DNA of 64,000 nucleotides from Apus apus (Eukaryota; Chordata; Aves; Apodiformes; Apodidae), in NCBI RefSeq assembly GCF_020740795.1, contig NC_067283.1, positions 109,479,706 to 109,543,705 of the forward strand. The letters are read 5' to 3'. The first letter of the stretch is position 1. Each line of letters starts with the position of its first letter. The notes below the pieces were generated by a model that did no database searches, was not told the origin of the DNA, and worked only from the letters and a program-made list of their open reading frames with translations. Positions 35,140 through 47,900 of the stretch are shown piece by piece. A program made the translations under genes and the position numbers.

Positions 35140-37210
35140 CTTGAGCTCTTCCCCTAATGTGGCCCTGTCCTACAGCCTGTGCCATCTGGAGGATGCTTGG
35201 TGGGCTCTTCTGGCCTCCCTGCAGCTCTGGCACTCTTCCCTTCAGCTCCTTTTTTTTCTTCAAAAAAGCTAGCACGAGTGTCAGCTAAGGAAGCCAGATG
35301 GATCTCTGCTAACAGCTGCTCCTTAAAAACTTGCAAAATCATCAAGTCCTGGGAAGGTTGTTCATTCAGGGGCTACACCTCTGGAGCACACCCTAGACAT
35401 GGCCTTTTCCTCACTGGTGGGCTCTTGAACTCGAGTGGAGCTGTTAAACAATCCTTTACAAGATTTGTTTTCTATGCCAGACACATCTTCACAGACACAA
35501 ATTGCTTATGCCCCAACACATTGTTTTACCTACAGAAACGCACTGACACTTGTTTATTGCAGATTTCACCCTTGCACAGCCTGTACTCATGCTGCAAATC
35601 CATTTAAAATGTAGCTCTTAATGTGACAGGCATCCCCTACCATTTTAGGCAGGACATCCAGTTCAGACCTGGGGATGCCTGGCCAGGAAAGAGGGTGTCT
35701 GGCTACAGGTCTTTGCTGCCTTGGGCTCTCAGACATCTTGCAGTATCACTACTCTGGCTTTCACTTTAAATCAATCCAACCTTTACAAATTTCTACAATG
35801 TCTTTGCAGTTTCTAAGCTTCCTCTTGAATTTCATACTCAGGCAAAGCTGCCAGTGAAAACAATGAGCCATTTGCCTGAGTAATGAGCATAAAATTGGAG
35901 CTGAGGTCAGTAAAAATTATTGCAGGAGAAAGGCTGCGATAACTGAGTATGTGCAGCACTCCTGTTAGCTCCCTGTCAAAAGACTAAACCTTTCATTCTA
36001 TAGATCTTTTTATAAACCCCCCTAGCTTACAATTTTCTCTATAAAACAATCCTGGATTTAATTTGGCTTTTAAAGAACAGAAGGAAAGGAAACACCTTGT
36101 ACCTGATCTGTGTCTGAAAGGTAAAGAGGGAATTTTATATGAAGCAGAGCAAGTCAGAACTTTTTTGTTTCCATTTTTATTTGGGCTCTGATTTTAAGTC
36201 AGAGAGCATTTCAGGGAATCTCATATTCTGCTGATTTTATTATTTTTTTTCCCAATGATATGCTTTTAATCCTCAACTTCTCCAGTAGTCAATTGCTTCT
36301 TTGGTCCCTTGCTGCCCACCTCTGACTTACTGTCAGTACTTCTGGCTGACTCTATTCACAGCCCTCCCTTGCTAAGCTCCATGTCTGTGCTGAGATTTCT
36401 CCCTGCAGCCACGAAGCCAAAAATCTTAATATAACCTGGAAGCCAAGCAAAGTCAGCTGCGAGAGACTGAATGGGAGAGGGGGAAAAACACTGTCTGTGC
36501 CTACTGAGCACTTATTATTATGTAGTGGGAGGTAGCAATAGGCAGAGATAAAATTGACCTGAAAACAGAAGGGATCAACATGGGGTTTTTAAATCTATAT
36601 ATTTTAATTTTTTTTTCTGCTGTGAAGTCTGTTATCCTTATAAACCATTATTAAAGTGGGCTGGGCAAAAGGTTCTTGGTTTTTTGTTCTAAAGATTAAA
36701 CCATGTCTTTCTTGTCTTTTCAGGAATGTTTGCAACTGACAGCAGAGTAAAAAGCATGACAGAAATTAAATCTGAAAAAAATGAGAGTAACGTAATTCTA
36801 GTCAGAGGATTTAAAGCTATTTGTTATATTTTCATAGTATCTTTTTACCATACCTAAAACTGGTTAGGAGAAAAGATCTCTGTTATTCAGCATCTAAATT
36901 AAAGTCTGATAAATCTGATTGTTCTGAAATGTTCTCCTCTGGTTACCCAAGGTGATCTCCAGCAAAAATGAGGAAGATATTTATTCTTGTCCTTATGAAT
37001 CAAGTGGGAAGAAAGACAAGTGTAAAAAACTAGAAAATCCTATTTATTATTTCGTTATCCCTATACTTCATGCAATCCCTTTTTTTCCCATATTCCAGGG
37101 CACATTCTAGGGTGCCACTTGCAGTACTTTTAGGAGAAGGGGCATAAATATTAGTCAGAATACTTTTGAAAAAAAGCCTAGAAGCAAGTAATGCCCTCTT
37201 CCCCTCATTT

Positions 37211-37256
37211 TAATAGCAGTAATAATTGTTAATAACAATAATAACAACAACAATTC
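37211..37256. repeat. (AAT/AAC)n-rich microsatellite
   Basis: Mixed AAT and AAC triplet units (taataattgttaataacaa, then taataacaacaacaa). Confidence 0.8.
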
Positions 37257-40200
37257 AGAAGAACTATCCAGCAGGAGCACCCAGTGCAAGAACCAGGACG
37301 TCACACTCAATTTAAGGATTAATGAAAGAAATATGCTGGAAGTTGGTAGAAGTTTGACTTATGGGTCTCAAAAGAAAAAAAAAAAAAAGTGCTTTTTATC
37401 AGTGATGATGTTTTCCCAGAAGCTGGATGACAGGCTGAATAAGCTGCAGATTTATGTACAGCTAACTTAGCTGTGTAATAGACATCCATTGTCAAAAAGT
37501 GTATATTAAATAGGGCAGGGATCCAAATGACATGCAAGAAAAATCCGTACCAAAGAAGGTGGCACAAGTTTTCCCATCATTTCACAGCTTTCAGCCGGGC
37601 TTCAGGAGGAAACAAAGTTTCCTCAATCAGGCTGTCAGTCATCCCTTAATAATTCTCCAACCCATTAGTGACTTTCAGACAAATTTGAAAGGAGCAATAG
37701 AAGTCTCAAAGATATTAAGCTCCTACAAGTGTCATAAAAATGCACAACTGGATAGATGAGAAGAACCCTGATGAGTGACCTGGCGGAGGGGAAGGGAGGC
37801 CAACTGCCCGTGCAGGGTTTGCTGCCTGTTCCCAGCCTCCTGCCCAGGCACCTCAGACCAGCCTCAGCCCCCAGTTCTGGGGGTCCAGCTCCCCCAGGTC
37901 TGCCTCCAGGCCGGTGGGCAGTAATGCAGGGCAGCATGTGGAGGTAGCTGCCAAGAGGTAGGAAGGCAGGTTTCACTCATCATGCTGCCCTTGGAGCAGC
38001 CTGTTTCTTCCCTGATTCAGCTGCTCATAAAATTGTTCCTGCAATCACAGGGTTTACTCTTCTTCCCTGGGCAGGTGACTCCACTTACCTCTGGATACAC
38101 CTTTGCAAAACTTGTATTTTTTCTTCCAGTCCTGTTCAGTTAAATCCATTCATTTCATCTGGGTTTCATTATGGAATAGCTTTGGTCAAACAGAAATAGC
38201 ATTATTCAGTGAATTACATGGATTCAACCAAAAATCTCTCTTAGCTCTTTTTGTGGTTCTCAGCATTTTAATTGGTAGTCTATAAAACAAAGTTTTCCCC
38301 TTGTCTTTTCAAAGCCACCAGGAAAAACAGCCAAGATGTCTGAAGGAGATATGTGACAGAGAACTAGGGAACTTCTATTAAGGAGTTTATTAATATTTTC
38401 TTGTGGAGGCAAGTTAACCTTAAATCCCTTCCAGGAGGAGCACAGTTCTAAAGAATGATGAGAACGTTTAGGTGTCTTCATTAAAAAATGCAAAAGGCAG
38501 TAGGCAAGTTCCCCACCATAGTGGGTTTTATTAAGAAGTGAAAAGGAATTGAAATTGTTTTTCAGAAGACAGTTATTCAATATTCTAACAGTTTGCTGTT
38601 CCAGAGGAGGTCTTTGGAGAGAAGAGTGGAGGCAAAAAGACCAACAGCAGAGGTACCAGCAGCAACAGGCTCCTTACATCTAGCTGACAGTTTTGGCAAA
38701 GCAGAAGACCAACTGGGGTTAGATGTCATCAGCTATTTATGGGGATTTGTGTACTTATTTATTTCATTTTTGCGTTTCCAAGGGGGACAACCACACTGCT
38801 TCTCTATTGACTGCATGATGCACTTTTAAAATAGTCTAGACAAATTTTAATACCCACAACCCAAGCTCACAATTAACAGGAATTGCATGCATAAATTCTT
38901 CTCTTCATTCCCCATTTGGATTCTACTCCCTTCCCACAAGAAATCTGATTGCTGAGAGGTAAGTTTTTTCTTTCCAGGGAAGAGAAAAGAGATCGCCTGA
39001 CCTCCCTGTTGACTGGCATTACCTGACCTCTCCTTGACCTCACTGCAATTGCATATCCACTGCTTAGAAAAACAAAGCCACCTTTCAAAATAGGCCCACT
39101 TAAACACTGTGCTTGAGGAAGGTGATGGGAAAGGAAAGCACTACCTGTTCAGTTTTAACATTTTAATAACTTAATAAAAAACACAAAGAGGAGAGATAAA
39201 GTTCTAGGAATGCCCTGGGCTAATTTTTTTCTCCATTGTCAACATCCTTTCTAGTGTTCTGCCATTAATTTCTCATCCTGTTATTCCAAAAGTGAGATCA
39301 AGCCCCTGGAAACCGGAGACTTCTTTAGCTGTATTTCTATCTGATCCCTTTCAGAAAGTACAGGAGAAACTCTTAAGATCAGTACTTAACTTTTTCATAA
39401 GTTTGAAAAATCAGATGCCTTTAGAAAACATCTGGGCAGGGGTGTCACATGGACCAAGTTCTTCAGACTACAAAACACAAATTCCTTTGGAGCTACTTTG
39501 TCAGCATTTAGTTCTCTGGATCTTGATACTTCTTTTCCTCTCTTTCATGGGTAATAGACACAATTATCTGTTTTGAAACACCTTTTCGAGAGAAGGCAAT
39601 AGGAAACAATATGGTCTCACTGTACCCTGGATGTCTTCCCCTACCTTCTCCATTCACATCCCACAGGCCCTCTTTTGGGTAACCAGGGACTAAGTGAGAC
39701 AAACACATGGGGCGTACAGATGCCCAGGAAATAGTTCCTATAGCAGCAGCAACTACATTAAAAAATTTTGAACTTTCTTCCTACTCATCAGGCTTAAAGG
39801 TTTCAAGTATCACAGAGACTCTGAATAGGAAAATGCTGTTTCCTTTATAGCAACCTGTGCCCTGTTCTGGTGAAAACCGGTTTTGTGTTGAGGAGAATTC
39901 TGCTTGGGACACTTAGAAGAAGATGTGGCACAATAGCAGCTGAGAACAACACTTGCTGGCTAAGGGTGGGATGGGCTAGGATGTCCCAGTAGATATATAC
40001 CACCTTTAGGATCTCTGGTTCACCTGTAATTTGCTTTTAAAAAACTCACATTACATGCAAGTGTTCCCTGCTCTAGCCTGAGTCTTTGATGGAGAGACAG
40101 TTTGTGAAACTTAATATCTTATATTTCATTATCATTGGTTCTTATTTAAATGCTGCTGTGTTCCATCTGCTTAGTAGCTGTGCTTTGTGTGACAGACTAA

Positions 40201-42640
40201 TAAACACAAAAGAATACAGAAATGGGCATTTTATGTGGTATCTTCCTCCTTCAAAATCATGCAGATGTTTGAGTCCCAGTGATATTTCTTAGAGGATGGA
40301 GTTTGCAACTGCTATAATTAAGCAATACAGTACCATTAAGTCACTTGAGAGGAAATTAGGAACTAAACTAGCGCTGTGTGCCAAGGAAGCCAAAATTGTG
40401 AGCTGAGATCTTTATTCAGTGCATCAAAGTCTGGGGTTTTTTTCTAGTTTACTTTAAAGGAGGTGTTATTCCTATTATACACCATCATATGATGTAAAAA
40501 GTGAATTAAATCTTTATTCAATGTTTATTTTATATGTAAATTGGGATCTTAAATTGTGGGAAAAATATGTTTTTGTCAACAGTGCTTTCTGTTTTGGTAG
40601 TACTGTATTAGTTTTTAATGGGCAGGAGAAATGTGCTGATTTGGAGGCTTTCCAGGGGTTTGGAAGTATTCCACTGTGTCAATGCTGAGTTAAAAAAAAA
40701 ACAAACCAAAAAGATGTTATTCCTTCTTGTTACAAGAAGAACTGGGTAAAGGTAATGTCACTTCTCTGAGCTGTCCTGGCAGAGCTCCATCTACAGAGAG
40801 GTAGCCGGACCAAAATAACCACAGTGTGAGACATGGAAATGCTGCATGGTAGGATATGAGCTCCCAGTAACCTGTCTGGGACGGTGATACCAACACTGCT
40901 GATACACATCGACTTCTGCGGCAAATAGCCCAGCAGGGTCAGGAGCATCAGATCTAATGGAGGAGATGACTGTCTCCCAGACAACAGCGATGGATTAGAG
41001 CTTGGATAATCCACCATCACAAGAGTCTTACATCAGAGGACCTGCTATCTCACGTGGAGTTTTACAAAGCAGAGGAAAGCTTTTCTGATTGCTTTCTTCA
41101 ATGCTGATTTTAAGACACTCAAGGTGGTCCATTTTCATACAGCTCTATTTGGGCACGTGCCACTTCTTCCTGCCAGCAGATCTGCATTTCTATTAGATTA
41201 GCATCTTCTAAGTTATCTACTACCTGCATCTCCACAAGACTTTTGTATTGTCTTTGACAGCCACCAGATCGCTTCTTGATTGGATCTTCAACTTTGAAGT
41301 TGTGAACATTCCCTAAAGAACCACAGCATTGGCTGACTGTGAGAAGTCTTCATGGATACAGAACTTGTCAAGAAGTGTTGTCCTTCCTCTTCTCTTTACA
41401 AGTGATGTGCTTTTACTCAGCTACATATAGAAATGCCAGCAAGGAACAGATATATTTTCAGTTTAGTTCTTAGACTGATCTTCCTGCCCCTAAATTCCCA
41501 CTTCAACAAATTGCTCTTCTCACTGGTCTTGACACACATCTCCCCTGATTTTGCACTAGGCTGAAGTTTGGCATCTTTCCTAAGTGCATTATCTGTTCTT
41601 CCTCTAGTTTCCAGGCCCACAGACACTCTTCTTTTCTCCCTACTTACCTACCTTGTATGTATAGGACATGGGGAAACTATCTATTTGTGAACAAGCAAAT
41701 AAATAATTCCACTGTAATGTAGTGATCCCAAAGCTTTGCTGCACTCTCACAAGGCCACTCATGAATGTGCCGAAGGAAGCCAACAAGATGCCATCCCCCT
41801 GTCACACTGCTTCCAAAGTCAGATTTCAAGGTTGGTCTTTCTCAGGTGAGCTATTAACGATATTGCAGCCGCAGCTTGCAGCCACCATGAACATCATCCT
41901 ACTGTGTACTCTGCTGTGCAAAAAAGTAAACTACAAGAGAGTCCTCTTCTGCAGAGTCTGGCAATCTAAATAGATAAAACAGATTAAGAGATATGACAAA
42001 AAAGTTTTATACAGTGGCTGAACCCACAAACATTTAAATCAACCAGTTAAAATTCGTCCAGCCCTGATTTGCCTTGGTGGAAAATGGCACTGACATTTTG
42101 ATCTGCTACACTGGTGTAGCAACACATTCAGTCATCTTCATCATGCCACTTTTGTGGTTAGAAAAGTAAGGTGAGGCTTCAGAGCAGGAAGGTGAGGACC
42201 TGAACCTGTCTCCATAAGGCAGTCATAAAGGCTCCCTCTGCAGCCATCCAGATGCTGTTTGTCTCACCCGAAAAGATGCCTACCCCATGTAGATGTGCAC
42301 AGCCCTCTCCATGGTCTTTGGAGGTGCCAGGGTATGAGCTCAGCTCAGCCCTGTGGCTCTTCACTAGCTTTACAGAGACAAGTCTCACCTTGTGTGAACT
42401 GACAGCAGGTCTGCAGCAGTGCTGGGAATGACTCTTTTCCCAGCTCTCGCCTCCTAGAAGAACAGGGTCATTTCTCCAGAAGGAAGTAAGTCTTTGTTAG
42501 TTATATACAGGGTATGGCAGGATACAAAATACTCTGTTATTATTATTAAACATGCCAGTTATTGGAATGCCAGACACTGCTCAAAGAGTTTTGAAAGGCA
42601 AGAATTGTCTTTGTCTCAGGCAAAGTCTCTGCATAACAGG

Positions 42641-42675
42641 GAAAAAAGAAAAAAAAGAAAAAAAGAAAAAAAAAG
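42641..42675. repeat. (GAAAAAA)n purine tract
   Basis: Five runs of six to nine A, each separated by a single G. The tract is all-purine. Confidence 0.85.
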
Positions 42676-42917
42676 CTGTTTGTCAGCTGCTTCCTTGATT
42701 ACGTTCAATAAGAGTATACAGGGCCGGTTTTATTTTCACTTGGCAATTTCTGTGTTGCTATGACTTCACTAATCTCCAGTCCATAAATCATTTGAGTAAA
42801 CAACACACCAACAAGCTCAAATCCAGAGGAAATTTCTCCAAGGCAAGATTTTTTTCATCTTTCTGTTTTAAAGAGAGAACTCAGGAGATTCCTGCTACAT
42901 GGGATGTCACTATGAGG

Positions 42918-43010
42918 AAAAAAAAACAACAAACCAACAAACAAACAACAACCAAAAAAACCAACAAAACAACACCAAAAAACCCCACAAAAACAAACAA
43001 ACAAAAAAAA
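42918..43010. repeat. A/C-only low-complexity tract, (CAAA)n-like
   Basis: About 93 bases contain only A and C, with CAAA and CAACA units and a few CC pairs. The plus-strand reading through it (QQTNKQTTTKK type) is a composition artefact, not a gene. Confidence 0.9.
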
Positions 43011-43989
43011 TCTCCTGACATTCCTGAGGTTTAGCTTTAAAGCATATCATTAAGTGTAGGTACTAAAGTGAATAGAGAATAGCACAGCAGGGTCAGCTGA
43101 ATTTTTTTCTCTCTCTGAGTTCTGTTCCCTCTTGACCCTTACATGAGGATCCTTCTGTTGACTGGAGGGTCTCTGCTTCTACTCCCACTTCAAAACCTTT
43201 CCTCCTAGCAACAGAAAAACTATTGATGTGTGGAGGCTTTCAAGACAGCCCATAGCTGTGCTCCCTTGAATGTCAAAAGGGGTTGGTCTCACAGCTACAA
43301 ATCAAATGTCATTATACTTAATAATGTATTTCGTAGCAGTCTGTATCTCGTCTGAGTTGTTTCGTTGCACATCTATCCTTTGAGTTTTCTCTATAGCTGC
43401 AATCCAGTGCAAATAACCCTGGGATAGGGGAAATGTGCATCAGCTTTATAACACAACTTAAAATATAATCCTACAGGGAAAAATGCTTTACAGGAATCAG
43501 AGGCAGAAAAAACCAGCATGCACAGATTGCCCTTACGTGAACAGGTAGTCAGTTGGTTTAAGTCTCTGTTGCCTTGTATCTTGCTATTAACGCAGTGCAG
43601 AACGAGTTCAAAACACAAGGAAAAGAACAAAAGACCCAGAAAGCACTTTGCGCAAACATTAGTAGCCACATGATGTGAAAAACAAAGGCAAATGGTGTAT
43701 CCACAGTTTTGTTCATGAGGGAAGCTACATAACAAGATAACTCTGAGATACAAAAAAAAAAAAAATTAAAACCCCTTTTGCAGTTCATGAATGATGGAAA
43801 CTCCTTGCCTGGACAGATTAATGGTGCCATAGACTGGGCAGAGAAGGGTGGAGTGGGTGCCTTGTAATCAGCTTCTGCTGAGTGAATGGTATGACCCTTC
43901 TTTAGAGCTGACAGGCAAACTGACAGGTGAACAACCTGATGTGTAGGGAATCCATGCCTAGGTATGAGTTAGATATATTGAGTGACTAC

Positions 43990-44062
43990 AGCAAGAAATT
44001 TCATTCCCTTGGCAATTAGTTTACCCATCTGTAAAATGGTGGTATTATTTTTCTCATAGTCA
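43990..44062 (-). mobile_element. MIR-like SINE relic (minus strand)
   Basis: The plus strand shows 'cccttggcaattagtttacc', then 'catctgtaaaatggtggtat' and 'tatttttctcata'. This follows the reverse complement of the MIR core and 3' half: gggcaagttacttaacc, cctcagtttcc, catctgtaaaatgggg, taataata, cctcata. Only about 70 bases are recognisable and the divergence is high, as expected for this very old amniote-wide family. Confidence 0.5.
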
Positions 44063-44774
44063 GTAATGAAGAAACCAAAGGAGTTCTTACTTTTATTCTC
44101 AGCCCTGTCAGTGGAAAAGTATCTTTGCATTACCACGATGTCAGGAGTGGTGTTTTCTTTCTAACCACCAGCTTTCCTAATTCCATTCCATGAAAGGATC
44201 TGCCCTGAGTTTTCTAGCGTGTCATAATTTTCCTTAGCTGTAGGTTGCCTGTTTGGTGCCGCAGGAGACAGGCACCAAGACAATATTTGAGAGGCTGTGT
44301 TTCCTCACTATCTGCCTACATGCGTGTCTTAATTTCCTCCATTCTCTGGCTCTTGTCTCTCTTCAGCATTGCTCCAGGCTCACCACTCACAGAAGCCATA
44401 GAGACTTTCTGGCCTGTCAGTTTTTGAGAGAGTTTGCTCAGTCATATCCTTGGGAGAGTCTTCACTTCACTCCAATAACAGTAAGAAATCCCCAGTACAG
44501 AGCAATTTAAAGGATGGTAAGAGGGTGGAGACCTGCATCACAGAAGTCCTGGCACAAAAAAAGAAAGCCCCAAGACACAAATCTCTCTTCTGTTCCTGTT
44601 AGGCATATTTCCCCTTTGCTTCCACTTTCCTTCTTTCACATGTGATGATCTGCCAGAAAATATTTCTTCAACTATCTTCAAATGTTCATCTTCTTTTTTA
44701 CTACCCCAAAGGCAAACTCAGTCCCTGTTTTATTATCGCCTTTTTCTGCCACAGAGCCAGGACCGTCTCCAAAT
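44063..44774. other. Spacer between two MIR-like relics
   Basis: Unique sequence with short open stretches (60-85 codons) and no recognised gene or repeat. Confidence 0.5.
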
Positions 44775-44945
44775 AAAAGCACTGGGTTTTCATACAAAGT
44801 TGACAAAGTGCTTTACAAAGGTGAGCAGGCAATGAGGGTCCCATCCACCCAGGGAGGTTAAATGACCTGCTTGAGGCCACACAATGGGACACAGCAGTAC
44901 TCCCACTCAACCTGTAACTCTTCAGGTCTGCCCCATCAGGAAACA
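44775..44945 (+). mobile_element. MIR-like SINE relic (plus strand)
   Basis: Best match is in the conserved core. 'ggaggttaaatgacctgctt' and 'gaggccacacaatgggacac' follow the MIR pattern gaggttaagtaacttgccc, aaggtcacacagctag. Upstream 'acaaagtgctttacaaag' fits the MIR segment around the aagcgctttaca block, and downstream 'cagcagtactcccac' fits the gcagagc region. It is an old tRNA-derived SINE with no coding capacity. Confidence 0.62.
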
Positions 44946-47900
44946 CTATTAAACGAAGCACAAACAGGAGAGCTAGGTCTGAAGGTGGCTCCTCCCCAAG
45001 GCAATCACTTCAGAAAGTCCCCTAGCAAAAAACCCAACACTTCTTCAGGAAGAAGTTCTCTCTAACAAATGTGAAACTGTCAAGTGTGAGCTGTTCATCC
45101 TGATTGTTGGAATGATTTTTTTTTCCCCTTCATGCCATCTTGTTTCTCTGAAGACATCTCATTTCCGTATGGGGAGTTTTTGTGGGTACCTTGTGCAGGT
45201 ACACTATGCTATATCCACCAGTACAACAAAAGGAGAAAATAAGTTACCAATTAAAATGTTAAGTGTTACAATTTCTGATGTTCTCTCCCATTGTTTTTGA
45301 AAATTTGCCTGAACACCTCTCATTTTCTGATCACCTGCCTCCCTCAATCCTCTGCCTCCTTCCCACAAAAAATCCCACGATAAAAAATGTCTTAAAAGTA
45401 CATTTGTATTGAAAAAAAATAATTAAAAATACATTTTTCTGTCAAGTCAATTAATGTGACTGATCACAGTCTGTATAAGTGAAAGGATTATTAAATGTGT
45501 GTGGCTGAATCTTAAACATATTGCTGCTCACCATTTACATTTACATTTGTAGTTGATTTGTGCTCCTCTTTTATTTACAGGTCCTTGGAGTATCCAAAGA
45601 TTTAATGAAGTCAAATGTTCCCAAGAAGAAGACACCTGGTCAGAGTAGCTCATGCACTGAGGGCCAGAACATACTACTACCAAACAGCCTGTAGCTACTA
45701 CCAATTTTAGTTGCTCCTAAAATGATGATTACTTAACTTGCAATTAGTGGAGCCACCGAGAATAACGAGGTGCAGAAGGATGGTGGAGGTGGTGGCCACT
45801 GCAGCAGCAGCCAGTGCTTCCGCTGCTGCCTGGGGCTGAAACCTCTGCTTGGACTCAAGGACAAGGAGGGACACCCAGGCAGCTGGAGAAGGGAGTGAGG
45901 AGCAGAGGAAAGCTGGGACCCCATCCCAGCACCAGGGAGCAGGTCCCAGGGCAGTGAGGGGGAGGAATAACGGAGACTGAAAAAGACTTGTGCTAGAAAA
46001 TTGCTCTCTTTTAAAGTAAACCAAATGACATATAATCACCAGCTAATTTAGATATTTGTGCAGTTGATTGAAAATATGCAAAGAAAGCTGCATTATTTAA
46101 AATTATTTTTAAATGTTTGGAATTTATTAGAGTTGGCTACGGGAAAGAAATAATTAAGGATTCTAAATATAATTAATGTGTTGAGTTATAAAAAGCACTG
46201 CTTAAGTTAGGGGTTTTCCAGCAGTTAGCAAGACGGTTGACACTGTAATGACAGCTTTACATTTAAAGATGTTTGCAGTTCACATAAATATGTATTGAAA
46301 AATAATTTCACAGTAGGAGCATAAAGAATATGCCTACGTCTTAATTTTAGAACCCTTACACTTGAGGAAGTACAGGGGAAAGATGAGGCTATGGTAGAGA
46401 AGAAAGTTCATACTGCTGGGTGACATGGATTTCCCTTGTCTTCAGCATGTGCAGAATGCCTACTTGAGCAGGCAGGGAGAGGTTTTATCTTCTGGATGTG
46501 CTAAAAATTGGCTTTTCAAATAAAATTGATGCACAAACAGTGCAAAGGAAGGAGAGAAGAGTTTAAAGAACTGAAGGCACAGATTTTATTTTTTTTTTTA
46601 AACACTACTTAGAATTTTTTTCATAATCTAAATACGGGGGAGGGCAGCCTTTTCACTTTGATTTTCCTGAGATAATCTAGCTCATCATGTTGGATTCCTC
46701 CAGCCCTAGAGGCAGGGAGGCATCCTTTAGCAAGGAGGGGTCCAATTTAACGACAGATCCAAGCAAGATGGCTCAGCAAATGCCCTGTACCCACCATCAT
46801 AAGAAGTGTTTGGATTTCAGATCCTTTTCCAAATTTACCTGTGTGTTCAAGTCCCAGTGTACCCAACGTGGAAATCCAAAGCACTGGGATGAGGAGGTGG
46901 TGGTGCTCTGGGATGGGTCAGCTCATGCTGCAGGGCATTAACATCAATCCCAAAGGATCTAATGTAGTTTAGCTGCAAAATCATTTTGCAGAGTTGATGC
47001 CAGGATGTGATGCATGGATCCCACAAACAGTGGGTGCTGTGGTCTCTCCCACCCAGGGAATTAGCCTGGGGAGTAGTTGAGGAGTCTCTCAAGTGCTCTG
47101 AGGGTAAAGTTGCCCAGACTCCACGACACATTCTATCAAACCAACGTATCGGCAAGGCACCAGAAATATGGATATTCTGGAAGGCTGTGAAACTCAGCTG
47201 AAGAACTACTACTACAGATTTAAACAGCTTTAGGCTGGGCTCCCACATCAGCTGCGGGCAAAATGAACAGTTCAAAAACAATCTTTAAAATGCCCAAAGA
47301 ATTACAAGCATGAAAATTGTATGGAAAAGCCAAACTTCTCTGGCTAGAAGCCTAAGATTTAGCATAAAAAGACTTAGGCATTCATTGGTTTCCAATATGT
47401 TATAACCGCATGGATCTCTGTGCCACCTTTTAAACCGGCACTAAACATCTAAAGCTGTCAAAACATAGAATTTGCCATCAGGTACAGTGAGATGTAATAC
47501 TTCACCCATCAGGAGGACCAGGCTTGCCAGATTCCCCCTGCACTGTGCTATTTGGTCTTTGTGCTCTTCGGTCCTCAGAAAAAGCAAATTCAGACTGTGC
47601 AAGGGAAAGCAAAGTGCAGATGGCGAATTGGAGTCTGTAGAAGGAAATTCATTCTTCTCAGAAGGGAAAATGCTAGTATTGCAAATAACGTTTCTGCAAA
47701 TCAGGTCAGGTAGGTAAAAGAAAAATCTTAGTTCTGGGCATATCAGGACTGTTTTTTTGTAGGGTTTTTTTGGGTTTGGTTTTAAGATCCTTACTGCTCC
47801 TTGCTGTATCCTGACTGGCTGCTGCACCTGGAGAGACTCCCTCACATTTAAGATAACCACTTAGCCTCCTGGAGAACTAGAGCAGCCAGGGCAAGACTTG

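Larger units (their letters stand above)
35140..43989. other. Long spacer, no gene recognised
   Basis: About 8.8 kb of mostly unique, AT-rich sequence. Simple repeats at 37211-37256, 42641-42675 and 42918-43010 are listed separately. A short GC-rich patch lies at 37765-37950. A-runs occur at about 37374-37388, 40691-40701 and 43751-43764. Open stretches are short (most under 110 codons; up to 142 codons at the start and 120 near 43400-43750) and anonymous. The 35840-36060 block has a unique, balanced look and may be a regulatory element, but this is a guess. Confidence 0.55.

Noticed and set aside
46847..47281. 144-codon minus-strand open stretch
   Set aside because: It starts at TTG and contains a proline run from C-rich DNA. 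No domain or splice context.
47441..47860. 139-codon minus-strand open stretch
   Set aside because: It begins at GTG, has no domain and has no splice context.
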